The position numbers and the translations under genes were made by a program. Shown here piece after piece: positions 7,621-15,891 of a DNA stretch of 25,768 nt. The stretch lies in NCBI GenBank assembly GCA_035547915.1, contig DASZTS010000115.1, positions 1-25,768 on the forward strand. The letters are read 5' to 3'. This DNA comes from DASSFG01 sp035547915 (GTDB lineage Bacteria; Planctomycetota; Planctomycetia; Pirellulales; JAICIG01). The notes beneath the pieces were generated by a model. That model was not told the origin of the DNA. It ran no database searches and worked only from the letters and a program-made list of their open reading frames with translations. Position 1 is the stretch's first letter. Each line of letters starts with the position of its first letter.

Positions 7621-9645
7621 TTATGGCGGGCTATCATCCGGTGCTCGCACGATGCCGAGCCTCTTCATCCGACCACGGAGTGTGTTCGGGTGGAGGCCCA
7701 GAATCTTCGCAGCGCCGCGCGGACCGTCGATGACCCAAGCCGTCTGTTCCAGGGCGGCACGAATGTGGTTCCGAACGTTTGAATCCAGGCTTTCGAGTGG
7801 CGGAGCCTCAGCGACACTCGCCACAGCCGGCACTTCACTTTCGGAGCCCGGTAGCTTGGGCGGCTCAGCGCTCCGCGCGTGAGCCGCGCTGGGAGAGGCA
7901 AATACGTCTGGATCGATCTCGAGCGTCGGGCCATTCGACAGGATAATCGCGCGCTCCAACACGTTTTCGAGCTCGCGAACATTTCCCGGCCATGAATAGT
8001 GGCTCAGTCGTTCCATGGTCGCCTTTCCGACAGCCTCGATCCGCACCCCGGTGCGGGACGCGAAGCGGGCCACCAGATGTTGCACGAGCAGCGGCACATC
8101 CCCCACCCGATCGCGCAGCGGAGGAAGGGCGATGGGGAAGACGTTCAAGCGATAATACAAGTCCTCGCGGACCTTCCCTTCGCGGATCGACTTCGGAAGG
8201 TCCCGGTTCGTTGCCGCAATGACACGGACATCGACTTTGATAGGATGCATTCCGCCGACACGCTCGAACTCGCGTTCCTGGAGCACGCGGAGGAGCTTGA
8301 CCTGCACGTCGAGTGGGACCTCGCCGACCTCATCCAGGAAAATCGTTCCCCCGTTGGCCAACTCAAAGCGGCCCACGCGCCGGCTGATCGCTCCCGAAAA
8401 CGCCCCCTTTTCATGTCCGAACAATTCCGACTCCACCAAACCGGCGGGCAGGGCGGCGCAATTCACCTTGATCAGCGGTTTGTCCTGCCGGTGACTAGCG
8501 GAGTGAATGGCGCGGGCGATCAACTCCTTGCCGGTCCCGGTCTCCCCGGTGATGAGAACGGTCGCATCTGTCTTGGCGACACGGCTGACCTTTTCCAATG
8601 ATTGCAGGAGGGCGGGGCTTTGGCCGACGATCTCTTCGAAGTTGTGGGCCGATTTGATCTCTTCCTGAAGGTAAACGTTCTGGGCGGCGAGTCTGGTCCT
8701 CTCCTGTTCCATGAGAACGCGGTCGGTGACGTCCAGGAACATGGTTCGCGTGTACTTGCCGCCGGGCTCCGGCTTCGCCCAGATCTCGATCCAGACCGGT
8801 TTGCCGTTGTCCTTGCGGCGAAGCTCGACAACGACACCCCTGGTTTCCTCGCCACGGAGTTGCAAGGCGAATTGATCTCGGGCAACGCGCTGGGCGTCAG
8901 GTCTGTCGGGGACGAGCGACAGTCCCACAATGCCGGGCACGTCTTCCGGCTTGAGCCCCAGGATGCGCAGGGCGGCGCGATTGGCACTGATGAACCGCGA
9001 TTCCATGTCCTCTTTGACGTAGGCGATCGGGGCCTCTTCGTACAAATCCCGCAGGCGCTCCTCGCTTTCGCGGAGTTGCTGCTCGAGGTGTAGGCGCGCC
9101 AACTCGGCGCCGGCGCGCGCCGCGAGGATGCGAAAAGTGAGCAGCTTCTTCGGCTCCTCCGGCATGGGGCGCTCGTCGAAAACCGCGACGTGGCCGAAAA
9201 CTGTCCCTTGGGGATCGCGCAGCGGCACACCCAGATAACTTTCGATTCCGCGCTCGATCAGCAACCTATCTCCTGGAAAAACCTGCCGCACTCCCGTGGG
9301 GTGGTGGCAGAGGTTCCCATGAACCACCTCTTCGCAAGGCGTGCCCGCCAGCGTCCACTCGAAATTCTCGGCGATCTGGTCCCTGGCCCAAAAGGCGACG
9401 GTGCGGGCCTTGGTGCTCTCGCGATTAGCGAACTCCGCGATCAGCGCGTAGTGCACGTCAACCAGCCGTGCTAGGTGACGGACGAACGCCTGGAAATACT
9501 CTTCGCCGCTGCTGCGCGAGGCGGCCTCGACGATCGCACGAAGTGTCGTGAGTTCTTCGGTCTCTCCGGGCGACACGTCGTGGGGTAGGTTTGAGGTCGC
9601 AAGCTTCTCGGCTGCTCTTCCGGAGGCTTCGTGTGTCCCGGGCAT
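7621..9645 (-). CDS. Sigma-54-dependent activator, GAF-PAS-AAA+-Fis
   Basis: From the start chosen here the protein has 674 residues. A GAF-like sensor spans about 35-190 and a PAS domain about 195-315, followed by a short coiled coil. The AAA+ domain lies at about 338-575, with Walker A GETGTGKE (367-374), the sigma-54 contact loop GAFSGA (414-419, Ser replacing the usual Thr) and Walker B TIFLDEVGE. A Fis-type helix-turn-helix ends the protein (about 621-665). It should open sigma-54 promoters in response to a ligand or redox signal sensed by GAF or PAS; it has no phosphoreceiver domain. AGGTG just before the ATG at 9645 supports that start, but an in-frame reading extends to 9840. It is divergent from the Rcl-like operon, its likely target. 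Confidence 0.9.
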   Translation of the reverse strand: MPGTHEASGRAAEKLATSNLPHDVSPGETEELTTLRAIVEAASRSSGEEYFQAFVRHLARLVDVHYALIAEFANRESTKARTVAFWARDQIAENFEWTLAGTPCEEVVHGNLCHHPTGVRQVFPGDRLLIERGIESYLGVPLRDPQGTVFGHVAVFDERPMPEEPKKLLTFRILAARAGAELARLHLEQQLRESEERLRDLYEEAPIAYVKEDMESRFISANRAALRILGLKPEDVPGIVGLSLVPDRPDAQRVARDQFALQLRGEETRGVVVELRRKDNGKPVWIEIWAKPEPGGKYTRTMFLDVTDRVLMEQERTRLAAQNVYLQEEIKSAHNFEEIVGQSPALLQSLEKVSRVAKTDATVLITGETGTGKELIARAIHSASHRQDKPLIKVNCAALPAGLVESELFGHEKGAFSGAISRRVGRFELANGGTIFLDEVGEVPLDVQVKLLRVLQEREFERVGGMHPIKVDVRVIAATNRDLPKSIREGKVREDLYYRLNVFPIALPPLRDRVGDVPLLVQHLVARFASRTGVRIEAVGKATMERLSHYSWPGNVRELENVLERAIILSNGPTLEIDPDVFASPSAAHARSAEPPKLPGSESEVPAVASVAEAPPLESLDSNVRNHIRAALEQTAWVIDGPRGAAKILGLHPNTLRGRMKRLGIVRAPDDSPP

Positions 9646-9799
9646 AGACACCTGCCAGACAACGATGGCTCTGGTCCGCCGGGGCATTCGGCGGGATGGT
9701 CGAACCATCGCAAGATTTAGCCGGACTTCCGGCAACAGACATTCTATCGCCTTCGGCCGGAAACTGTAATCGCCGCGCGAGATGCTCAGCCCCTTCGCA

Positions 9800-9852
9800 C
9801 CACCCCGCGTGGCTGACCACGAACTGTGGTGACCCGCCACGAAATTCCGTGG
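9800..9852. promoter_or_regulatory. Three CCAC...GTGG dyads, candidate enhancer sites
   Basis: Three inverted repeats stand in tandem: CCAC-N5-GTGG at 9800-9812, CCAC-N5-GTGG at 9817-9829 (extended to ACCAC...GTGGT) and CCAC-N8-GTGG at 9837-9852. Their centres are 17 and 21.5 bases apart, so the last two lie on about the same helix face. They sit between a sigma-54 activator gene and a divergent operon, about 125-175 bases upstream of the candidate -24/-12 promoter, as expected for an upstream activating sequence. The dyads are seen; the assignment to this activator is inferred. Confidence 0.45.
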
Positions 9853-9961
9853 AGGCAGTGGCCCAGTGATGTCGTTTCTTCCCGCCCCTTCCCGGTGGAA
9901 TCTCTCGAAAAGTCCGCGGCGACATGTAGTTGCAACCGTTCTGGAAAGACGTTCCAGGATC

Positions 9962-9977
9962 CGGCGCGCCGTTAGCT
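9962..9977 (+). promoter_or_regulatory. Candidate sigma-54 (-24/-12) promoter
   Basis: The sequence CGGCGCGCCGTTAGCT matches the sigma-54 consensus TGGCACG-N4-TTGCW at the invariant GG (9963-9964) and GC (9975-9976) with the required 10-base spacing, and also at several flanking positions. Transcription would start near 9988, leaving a leader of about 42 bases before the first DUF417 gene, which has AAGGAG at 10015-10020. The T of the -24 box and one T of the -12 box are not matched. Confidence 0.35.
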
Positions 9978-10029
9978 TTCGCCTTCCACCAGAACAACAA
10001 CCGAAGCCTCAAATAAGGAGTAAGCAAAC

Positions 10030-10569
10030 ATGGCTACGAGCGACCACACACCCGGTGCGGTGTTGACTGGAAAAGGGGACCGCGGACACACCCTGACCGA
10101 CGAGAAGAGTTCGCTGAGTTCGCGAGTGGAAGCGGTCGGCCGCGAGTTGGCTCGCGGTGGCTTGATGGTTGTGGTGGGGTGGATTGGCCTCTTGAAGTTC
10201 ACAGCGTACGAGGCCGAGGGAATCCGTCTGTATGTCACCAACAGCCCGCTGATGAGCTGGGTCTACGGGCTCTTGAGCGTCCGGGGGTTCTCGGCCGTGC
10301 TCGGCGTGGTCGAGGTCGCCGTTGCGGTACTCATCGCCACGCGTCCGTTTTCGGCGCGGGCCTCCGCGCTGGGAAGCGCCCTGGCGGTCGGGATGTTCCT
10401 CACAACCCTGAGCTTCCTCGTCACGACTCCGGGCGTCTGGGAGCCGAGTGCGGGCGGCTTCCCCTTCCTCTCCGGCAAGCCGGGGCAGTTCCTCATCAAG
10501 GATCTGGCCCTGCTCGGGATCGCGCTCTGGTCGCTCGGCGAGGCCTGGCACGCGAGCGAGCGGCCGTGA
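10030..10569 (+). CDS. DUF417 (RclC/YkgB-like) membrane protein
   Basis: The 179-residue product has four hydrophobic segments (about residues 43-57, 87-105, 111-132 and 153-171) and the family motif KFTAYEAEGI...NSPLMSW (56-77). E. coli RclC (YkgB) belongs to this family and is induced with RclA during reactive chlorine stress; the molecular role is unknown. The ATG is preceded by AAGGAG. It is the first gene of a four-gene plus-strand operon and has a paralogue two genes downstream. A soluble, charged 40-residue N-terminus precedes the first helix, longer than in the paralogue. Confidence 0.85.
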   Translation: MATSDHTPGAVLTGKGDRGHTLTDEKSSLSSRVEAVGRELARGGLMVVVGWIGLLKFTAYEAEGIRLYVTNSPLMSWVYGLLSVRGFSAVLGVVEVAVAVLIATRPFSARASALGSALAVGMFLTTLSFLVTTPGVWEPSAGGFPFLSGKPGQFLIKDLALLGIALWSLGEAWHASERP

Positions 10570-10602
10570 CATAAGCGTTGCACGACGAAATGGAGTGTCA
10601 TC

Positions 10603-12000
10603 ATGAACACCGAGCACTTTCAAAACGTGATCATCGGCAGCGGGGTCGCAGGAAAGCTCCTCTGCTGGAATCTTGCGAGTCAGGGCCAGAAGACCGTCAT
10701 CGTTGAGCGCGCGATGGTCGGCGGCTCCTGCCCGAACATCGCCTGCTTGCCGAGCAAGAACGTCATTCATAGCGCCAAGGCCGTTTCGCTCGTTCATCCC
10801 ACGCGCGGGCTGGGCATCGTCACGGGAGAAGCTCGCGTGGATATGGCTCGCGTCGCCCGTCGCAAATGGCGCATGGTCAACGAACTGGTGGAGATCCATC
10901 TCGCCAGATTCAAGGCCAGCGGCGCTGATCTTGTGATGGGCGAAGCGCGGTGCGTGGAACCGAAAACGGTCGAGGTGGCGCTGAATGCCGGCGGCACCCG
11001 CCTGCTTCGCGGCGATCGCGTATTTATCAATGTCGGAACTCGGGCTCGCATACCAAACGTGCCAGGCCTCGTGGACGCCAAGCCGATGACGCACGTCGAA
11101 GCACTGAATTTGGAGCGGCTCCCCGAGCACCTCCTCATTCTCGGGGGCGGTTTCGTCGGCCTGGAATTCGCCCAGGCGATGCGGCGTTTTGGCAGCCGCG
11201 TCACGATCGTCCAGCACGGCTCGCGATTACTCGACAAGGAGGATCTCGACGTTTCGGACGGCCTTCTGGAATTGATGAAAGACGAGGGCATCGAAGTGCT
11301 ATTGAATGCCGTGGTGCTGAACGTCACGGGAAGTTCGGGAGAGAGGGTCTCGCTCCAGATACGTTCCGGAGCGAGCGAACGAACGCTGGAAGGTTCTGAC
11401 ATCCTCGTGGCGGCTGGCCGAACGCCTAATACGGACCGACTGAATCTGGAGCGAGCCGGAGTCGAAGTCGATTCGCATGACTACATCCGGGTCAACGATC
11501 GGCTGCAGACGACGGCGCCAGACGTTTGGGCCACCGGCGAGTGTGCCGGGAGCCCGCATTTCACCCACGCAGGCGAAGACGACTGCCGCGTGGTGTTGGA
11601 CAACCTTGCCGGCGGCAGTCGAACGACGCGCGGCCGCGTCATTCCGTACGTTCTCTTCACCGACCCCGAGCTGGCTCATGTCGGCCTAAGCGAAACAGAA
11701 GCGCGGGCCCAAGGCGTGCACTATCGAATCGCAAGAATGCCGATGGCAATGGTTCTGCGGGCGCACACGCTTTCGGCGACGCGCGGGTTTCTGAAAGCAC
11801 TCGTTGGCGACGACGATCGCATTTTGGGATTCACCGCCTTCGGCGCCGAGGCAAGCGAAATGATGGCTGTCGTCCAGACCGCCATGCTTAGCCGTCTGCC
11901 ATACACCGCGCTGCGTGACGCGATCTTCACGCATCCGACTTCGGCCGAGGGATTGATCGGCCTGTTTTCGAGCCCGCCCGCGGTCCCCGCGGCGCAATAA
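10603..12000 (+). CDS. Flavin pyridine-nucleotide disulfide oxidoreductase (RclA/MerA-like)
   Basis: The 465-residue protein has an FAD-binding fold at the N-terminus (GSGVAG, 12-17), the redox-active pair C43-x4-C48 in GGSCPNIACLPSK, a central NAD(P)H-binding fold (LILGGGFVGLEFA), an ATGECAG flavin segment and a C-terminal dimerisation domain ending with HPTSAEG, where His-Pro is typical of the group. Family members include lipoamide dehydrogenase, MerA and RclA (a copper-handling reductase of reactive-chlorine resistance). Flanking DUF417 genes on both sides point to RclA rather than MerA, which would carry an N-terminal metal-binding domain or a C-terminal vicinal Cys pair, neither seen here. 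Substrate is inferred from context only. Confidence 0.88.
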   Translation: MNTEHFQNVIIGSGVAGKLLCWNLASQGQKTVIVERAMVGGSCPNIACLPSKNVIHSAKAVSLVHPTRGLGIVTGEARVDMARVARRKWRMVNELVEIHLARFKASGADLVMGEARCVEPKTVEVALNAGGTRLLRGDRVFINVGTRARIPNVPGLVDAKPMTHVEALNLERLPEHLLILGGGFVGLEFAQAMRRFGSRVTIVQHGSRLLDKEDLDVSDGLLELMKDEGIEVLLNAVVLNVTGSSGERVSLQIRSGASERTLEGSDILVAAGRTPNTDRLNLERAGVEVDSHDYIRVNDRLQTTAPDVWATGECAGSPHFTHAGEDDCRVVLDNLAGGSRTTRGRVIPYVLFTDPELAHVGLSETEARAQGVHYRIARMPMAMVLRAHTLSATRGFLKALVGDDDRILGFTAFGAEASEMMAVVQTAMLSRLPYTALRDAIFTHPTSAEGLIGLFSSPPAVPAAQ

Positions 12001-12040
12001 CCCGTTTTGCCAGTCCTCGAACCGGCAAGGGAGTCAAGTA

Positions 12041-12613
12041 ATGAACCGTCTCGTCAGATTCTTAGCCAACTCTCCTCTTTTCAGCGGTGATCTCGACTAT
12101 CACCTGGTCCGAGCTTCGATGGTGCTCCTCTTCGTGCTCTTCGGATACCAGAAGTGGTTCGAGTACGAGGCGCAAACGCTGATCCCATTCATCGAAAACG
12201 GCCCGCTGACTTTCTGGATGTACCCGGTGTTCGGCCTCCAGGGGGCCAGTTGGTTTCTCGGCGTCTCGGAGTGGCTGACCGCCGCGCTGCTGTTCTGGGG
12301 ATTCTGGAACAAGAAAGCCGGGATGCTGGGAGCCCTCATATCGGTCGCCACGTTCGTGACCACCATCACAATAATCCCATTCATGCCGGAGGGCTGGGAC
12401 GAAGCGGCCGGCTTCCCCGCGATGAAAGGCAACGTGGCTTTCCTCATGAAGGACGTGGTCCTTTTCGCCGTGTCGGTGTATTTGCTGAAGCAAGACGTGG
12501 TGCGAGCGTCATGCGACGCCTTGGGGAGCGAGCAGCACGAGGTTCGTGCAGCCGCGCTGCGGCGGACCGAAAGCCGACGAGAGATGGACCTCGCTGGCCA
12601 GTCCCGGCCTTAG
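12041..12613 (+). CDS. Second DUF417 (RclC/YkgB-like) membrane protein
   Basis: The 190-residue product has four hydrophobic segments (about 23-38, 71-89, 93-113 and 132-149) and the family motif KWFEYEAQTLIPFIENGPL (38-56), which aligns with the corresponding part of the first DUF417 protein in this operon. It has a short N-terminus and instead a charged, probably disordered cytoplasmic tail after residue 150. AAGGGAG at 12027-12033 supports the ATG. The two paralogues differ clearly, so this is an old duplication or a deliberate heteromeric pair rather than a recent tandem copy. Confidence 0.87.
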   Translation: MNRLVRFLANSPLFSGDLDYHLVRASMVLLFVLFGYQKWFEYEAQTLIPFIENGPLTFWMYPVFGLQGASWFLGVSEWLTAALLFWGFWNKKAGMLGALISVATFVTTITIIPFMPEGWDEAAGFPAMKGNVAFLMKDVVLFAVSVYLLKQDVVRASCDALGSEQHEVRAAALRRTESRREMDLAGQSRP

Positions 12614-12686
12614 AAGCGGCCGACCGCGGAGGGCTGCTCGACTCGAAGTTATCGTCGTTACCGTTGAAGAGAAAAGGAGTCCTGTC

Positions 12687-13844
12687 ATGTCGAAGCAACT
12701 GGAAGGGAGAGGCGTCAGGGGGTCGTCGAAAGCAATCGATGCGACGATTCCGGAGACGTTCTTCGGCGTCGGTTACACACGAGACCGCGCTGGGCTGCCG
12801 CTCGAAGCGGTGCGCGTTCCCGTCCCGCAACCGGCGGCCGACCAGGTTTTGATCCGCGTTGCCGCCTCGTCACTCAACCCGCTGGAGTACAAGCTGGCGG
12901 AACTGAATTTCATGGGGCGGACGCCCCCGGTCGTCCTCGGTCTTGATCTCGCTGGCCTGGTGGTCGCCGTGGGTCATGGTGAACGTGGCGTAGCCGTCGG
13001 CGACGCGGTGGCCGCTATGGCCGATCTGAACGGTGACGGCGGGTGGGTAGCAACGGGCGGGAGCGGAGGCGAAGGCGGCTATGCCGTTGCACGCCAATTC
13101 CTGACCGTCCTCAAGCCGTCGTCCATGAGCTTCCGCGATGCGGCAGCACTTCCGATGTGCTTCCTGTCCGCTTTCGCGGGTCTTTACCGGACCGTCCAGG
13201 CCGGTGACACGGTCTACATCCCGGGCGGCGGGGGTGGCGTGGGGCATCTCGCGGTGCAGATGGCGGCGCGTGCCCTGGGGGCCGGACTGGTCATCAGCAG
13301 CGGTAGCACGCCGCAATCAATCGCACTGGCTCGGCAGTCCGGCGCCCATCAAGTTTTCGATTATAAGCGCGACGACATCGCCGCCGAAATCGCGAAGCTG
13401 ACCAGCGGCCGGGGCGTTGACCTGGTCTTCGACGCCACCTACAGCGAGCGGGGCTTTGTCGAGACCGCCAAGACCGTCCGGCGGGGCGGCACCTGGGTGG
13501 TGCTCGGTGTGGGCCCCGGCAAGACGACACGCTTGGTCGAAACGAACAGCCCGGTCGATGCCATCCTGGCCGAGCGGGGCGCCAAGCATGTCAACGTGAA
13601 TCTGCTGCGCTACTTCTCCGAACCCACCACGCTCGACAGCGAGGCGCGTGCCTTTCTCCAGCGCGGAATGGCTCTGGCGATGGAGTGGGCCACGCAGAGA
13701 CTTGTCGTTGCGCACGTCAGCCAGACCATCGACAGCACCGTTGAGGCGATCAATGCGGGCCTGCAGTCGCTCAGGGCGGGCGGTGGTGTATTGGGCAAGG
13801 CGGCGGTGATCGTGGATCGCGACTTGGCCGCCGGTGACGAGTGA
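12687..13844 (+). CDS. Zinc-independent MDR oxidoreductase (quinone reductase-like)
   Basis: The 385-residue protein has an N-terminal GroES-like domain (about 25-155) and a Rossmann domain with GGGGGVGHLAV at 180-190, the NADPH signature of medium-chain dehydrogenase/reductases. The zinc-ligand Cys/His set of classical alcohol dehydrogenases is missing, which fits the quinone oxidoreductase/crotonyl reductase branch. It could reduce quinones or reactive enones, in keeping with a redox-stress operon. AAAAGGAG 7 bases before the ATG at 12687 fixes the start; a longer in-frame reading overlaps the preceding gene. It is the last gene of the operon, 73 bases after the second DUF417 gene. Confidence 0.88.
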   Translation: MSKQLEGRGVRGSSKAIDATIPETFFGVGYTRDRAGLPLEAVRVPVPQPAADQVLIRVAASSLNPLEYKLAELNFMGRTPPVVLGLDLAGLVVAVGHGERGVAVGDAVAAMADLNGDGGWVATGGSGGEGGYAVARQFLTVLKPSSMSFRDAAALPMCFLSAFAGLYRTVQAGDTVYIPGGGGGVGHLAVQMAARALGAGLVISSGSTPQSIALARQSGAHQVFDYKRDDIAAEIAKLTSGRGVDLVFDATYSERGFVETAKTVRRGGTWVVLGVGPGKTTRLVETNSPVDAILAERGAKHVNVNLLRYFSEPTTLDSEARAFLQRGMALAMEWATQRLVVAHVSQTIDSTVEAINAGLQSLRAGGGVLGKAAVIVDRDLAAGDE

Positions 13845-13945
13845 GACTCTCTACGACTCGGACGGGCCGCGAAGGGGCAGGAATCCGCGCAAGTTCGCAA
13901 ATCCCGACTATGCACGTTACAGGAAAAGGCGAAACCCATCGCGAG

Positions 13946-13962
13946 CACTCCTCGCGGGAGTG
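13946..13962 (+). terminator. Short hairpin after the Rcl-like operon
   Basis: CACTCC and GGAGTG form a 6-bp stem around a TCGCG loop, about 100 bases after the last stop codon of the operon. No T-run follows, so it is at best a weak terminator or 3' stabilising hairpin. Confidence 0.25.
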
Positions 13963-14035
13963 ATCGGCTTGAATCGGAAGTAATATGGCGCCCGGAAGTG
14001 TAAGGTATCGCCCGTAGCGGGACAGCAGCATCCGG

Positions 14036-14101
14036 GGCGTTCGGCCGATCGCGGCCGACCTGCTCGATCCCGAGGCGCTCCGAAGCGCGCTGGCGGGCAT
14101 C
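14036..14101 (+). pseudogene. Relic of an NAD-dependent epimerase/SDR gene
   Basis: A 22-codon stretch encodes GVRPI followed by AADLLDPEALRSALAG. This is the segment that in SDR and epimerase-like proteins follows the second beta strand of the Rossmann fold (D-L-L-D-P-x-x-L-x-x-A-L-x-G). Neither the GxxGxxG nucleotide-binding start nor the downstream YxxxK is present in frame, and sequence after it becomes uninformative. It is best explained as a fragment of a lost gene; chance similarity cannot be fully excluded. Confidence 0.4.
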
Positions 14102-14729
14102 AAACGGACTCGTGCACCCTACCGATCGACCGTCGAAACGGGGTCCACTTCGTCGCTCCGACCATCCGCGCCCTAAGCCGGCACTTAAGCCCTTTGGCCT
14201 CTTGCGCGCGCTGGCTCAGCGCCAGCGACTTTGTCGCCACCTTCCCCTCATTTGTACCTACCCCAATCATCCGCAGCTCATTTTTGGAGGGAGACCAGCA
14301 ACGTCCCTCGCACTTAGCGGAGTCCGGCCGGGCTGCTTCTCATGCTTTGATCAACATTCGCCGCAGTGAACCCAATCAAAGTCAAAGTCTTGAACTTTGC
14401 TCGGCCCCCATTTATACAAGGCGAACCAGCACGCTTGCCGCGTCGCGCAACGTGCGGAAGTGGGGATTGGTATGTTCGACTGCGGTTGCAGCGGCAGGGT
14501 TCTTTGCCATCTCGCATTGGAAGAGGGCCGGGGTGAGGGTCACCCGCATCCTGACCGGTTCTCCATTCTCATTCCCACTCAGTGCCGCCTCTCCGCGCGC
14601 CAACTCCAGCGTCGCGCCCTCCTCCCGGCGCATCTGAACGCGCGGCACGTTGGACGTTCCCTGTCCAGGCATTCGGCTATGGTCTTTCACAACCGAAGCT
14701 CACTTCCTTTCGCGCACGGACCATAACCG

Positions 14730-15815
14730 ATGCCGGCCGATCCCCAGATCGTTCGCCAGTGGCTGCTGCTAAAAACGCTCGCCGCGCGGCACTACGGCGT
14801 GGCGGTGCGCGAATTGGCCGAAGAGCTCGACGTGGCTGAAAAGACGATCCGCCGCGACATCGACACACTCCGTGGCGTCGGCTTTCGGCTGGAGGAGACC
14901 GTGGGCGAGCGCGGGCGGAAGGTCTGGAAGCTGCCGGCGGGCACGAGCCAACCACCGCTGTGCTTCGCTTTCGACGAGCTGCTGGCGATCTACCTGGGCC
15001 GCCGGTTTCTCGATCCGCTCGAAGACACGCTCATCGGGCAGGCCGCCGACCGGGCCCTGGCCAAGATCCGCAGCATGGTCGGCGAGCGTGCACTGGCGTA
15101 CCTGGAAAGGATGGCGGCCAACATCCATCTCACGGCCGTCGGCGCGGGCGACTACCGCGGCAAGGGCGAGGTTCTCGATCAGGTACAACAGGGCATCGAA
15201 GAGTCCAAGGCCACGATGATCGTCTATCGTTCGCAACGTTCGACTGAACCAGTCACCTACGAAATCTTCCCCTATGCCCTCATCGAGCACCGGGGATCGG
15301 TTTACGTCGTGGCGCACTCGCGCGATCACGATGCCGTGCGGCAATTCAAGCTGGACCGCATCCAATCGGCCGAGGTCACGGAATTCCCCTTCCATCGGCC
15401 CGATGCGTTCAACGTAGCCGACTACATGCGTGGCTCGTTTGGCGTGTATCACGGCGATGGCGGGCCGGACGTCAAGGTCCGCGTTCGCTTCCGCCCGTCG
15501 GTCGCGCGCTACGTTTCCGAATCGCGTTGGCATGTCAGCCAGCAGCTCACCCCGCAGCCCGATGCCAGCCTTGTGGCCGAGTTCCGCCTGAGCAGCACCG
15601 AAGAGATCCGACATTGGATCCTTAGCTTCGGCCGCCAGGCTGTTGTTCTGGAGCCGGTATCACTCCGCGACGAAATCGCGGCGGAGCTGCGGGAAATGGT
15701 TCGCTCGTATGACACAGCCCTAATGGACGGCGCTGGCGTCCCCGACCCGGCTGCCGATCGACCGAGCGCGCCGGACTCGCAGCCTGTCGGCAACTCAAGG
15801 AGCAGACCGCGATGA
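14730..15815 (+). CDS. HTH-WYL domain transcriptional regulator
   Basis: The 361-residue protein has an N-terminal winged helix-turn-helix of the DeoR/HTH_11 kind (about 10-65: VRELAEELDVAEKTIRRDI). A central WYL domain spans about 150-240, in which the signature triad reads VYV (GSVYVVAHSRD), and a WCX C-terminal extension spans about 245-340. WYL proteins bind nucleotides or nucleic acid and often regulate phage defence, including CRISPR loci and BREX/CBASS operons. It lies upstream of the CRISPR operon in the same direction but separated by the minus-strand toxin-antitoxin pair, so control of cas genes is possible but unproven. The start ATG lacks a clear ribosome binding site. Confidence 0.88.
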   Translation: MPADPQIVRQWLLLKTLAARHYGVAVRELAEELDVAEKTIRRDIDTLRGVGFRLEETVGERGRKVWKLPAGTSQPPLCFAFDELLAIYLGRRFLDPLEDTLIGQAADRALAKIRSMVGERALAYLERMAANIHLTAVGAGDYRGKGEVLDQVQQGIEESKATMIVYRSQRSTEPVTYEIFPYALIEHRGSVYVVAHSRDHDAVRQFKLDRIQSAEVTEFPFHRPDAFNVADYMRGSFGVYHGDGGPDVKVRVRFRPSVARYVSESRWHVSQQLTPQPDASLVAEFRLSSTEEIRHWILSFGRQAVVLEPVSLRDEIAAELREMVRSYDTALMDGAGVPDPAADRPSAPDSQPVGNSRSRPR

Positions 15816-15851
15816 CCGCGCTACCGGCTAGGTGTTCCCCCGAAACCGGCA

Positions 15852-15888
15852 CCAATGTCGCCTTTCGCGGAGCGTAAGGCGACATTGG
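15852..15888. repeat. 13-bp inverted repeat, REP-like, probable bidirectional terminator
   Basis: CCAATGTCGCCTT (15852-15864) and its exact reverse complement (15876-15888) form a 13-bp stem around an 11-base loop (TCGCGGAGCGT). It sits between the converging WYL and vapC genes, 4 bases beyond the vapC stop, where a shared terminator is expected. The core CGCCTTTCGC-GGAGCG resembles short dispersed hairpins I associate with planctomycete intergenic regions, which is from memory and unchecked. Confidence 0.55.
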
Positions 15889-15891
15889 GTG

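Larger units (their letters stand above)
13845..14729. other. 885-base stretch without an intact gene
   Basis: Short open frames exist on both strands but none has a recognisable domain, a credible start or neighbour-like amino-acid composition. The only interpretable content is a weak hairpin near 13946 and a vestige of an SDR gene near 14036-14101. The stretch reads like decayed coding sequence plus the WYL gene's upstream region. Confidence 0.5.

Noticed and set aside
9922..9935. TTGCA preceded by GGC as a sigma-54 promoter
   Set aside because: Spacing between GG and GC is 12 bases, not the required 10; the element at 9962-9977 has correct spacing.
10009..11217. Minus-strand open frame of 402 codons
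   Set aside because: It is antisense to the first DUF417 gene and the flavin oxidoreductase; low-complexity charged composition, no domain.
14314..14690. Possible insertion-sequence remnant in the gene-free stretch
   Set aside because: No terminal inverted repeats, target duplications or transposase motifs could be found.
14112..14726. Several overlapping short frames on both strands
   Set aside because: No recognisable domain, no ribosome binding site, and they contradict each other; treated as non-coding or decayed sequence.
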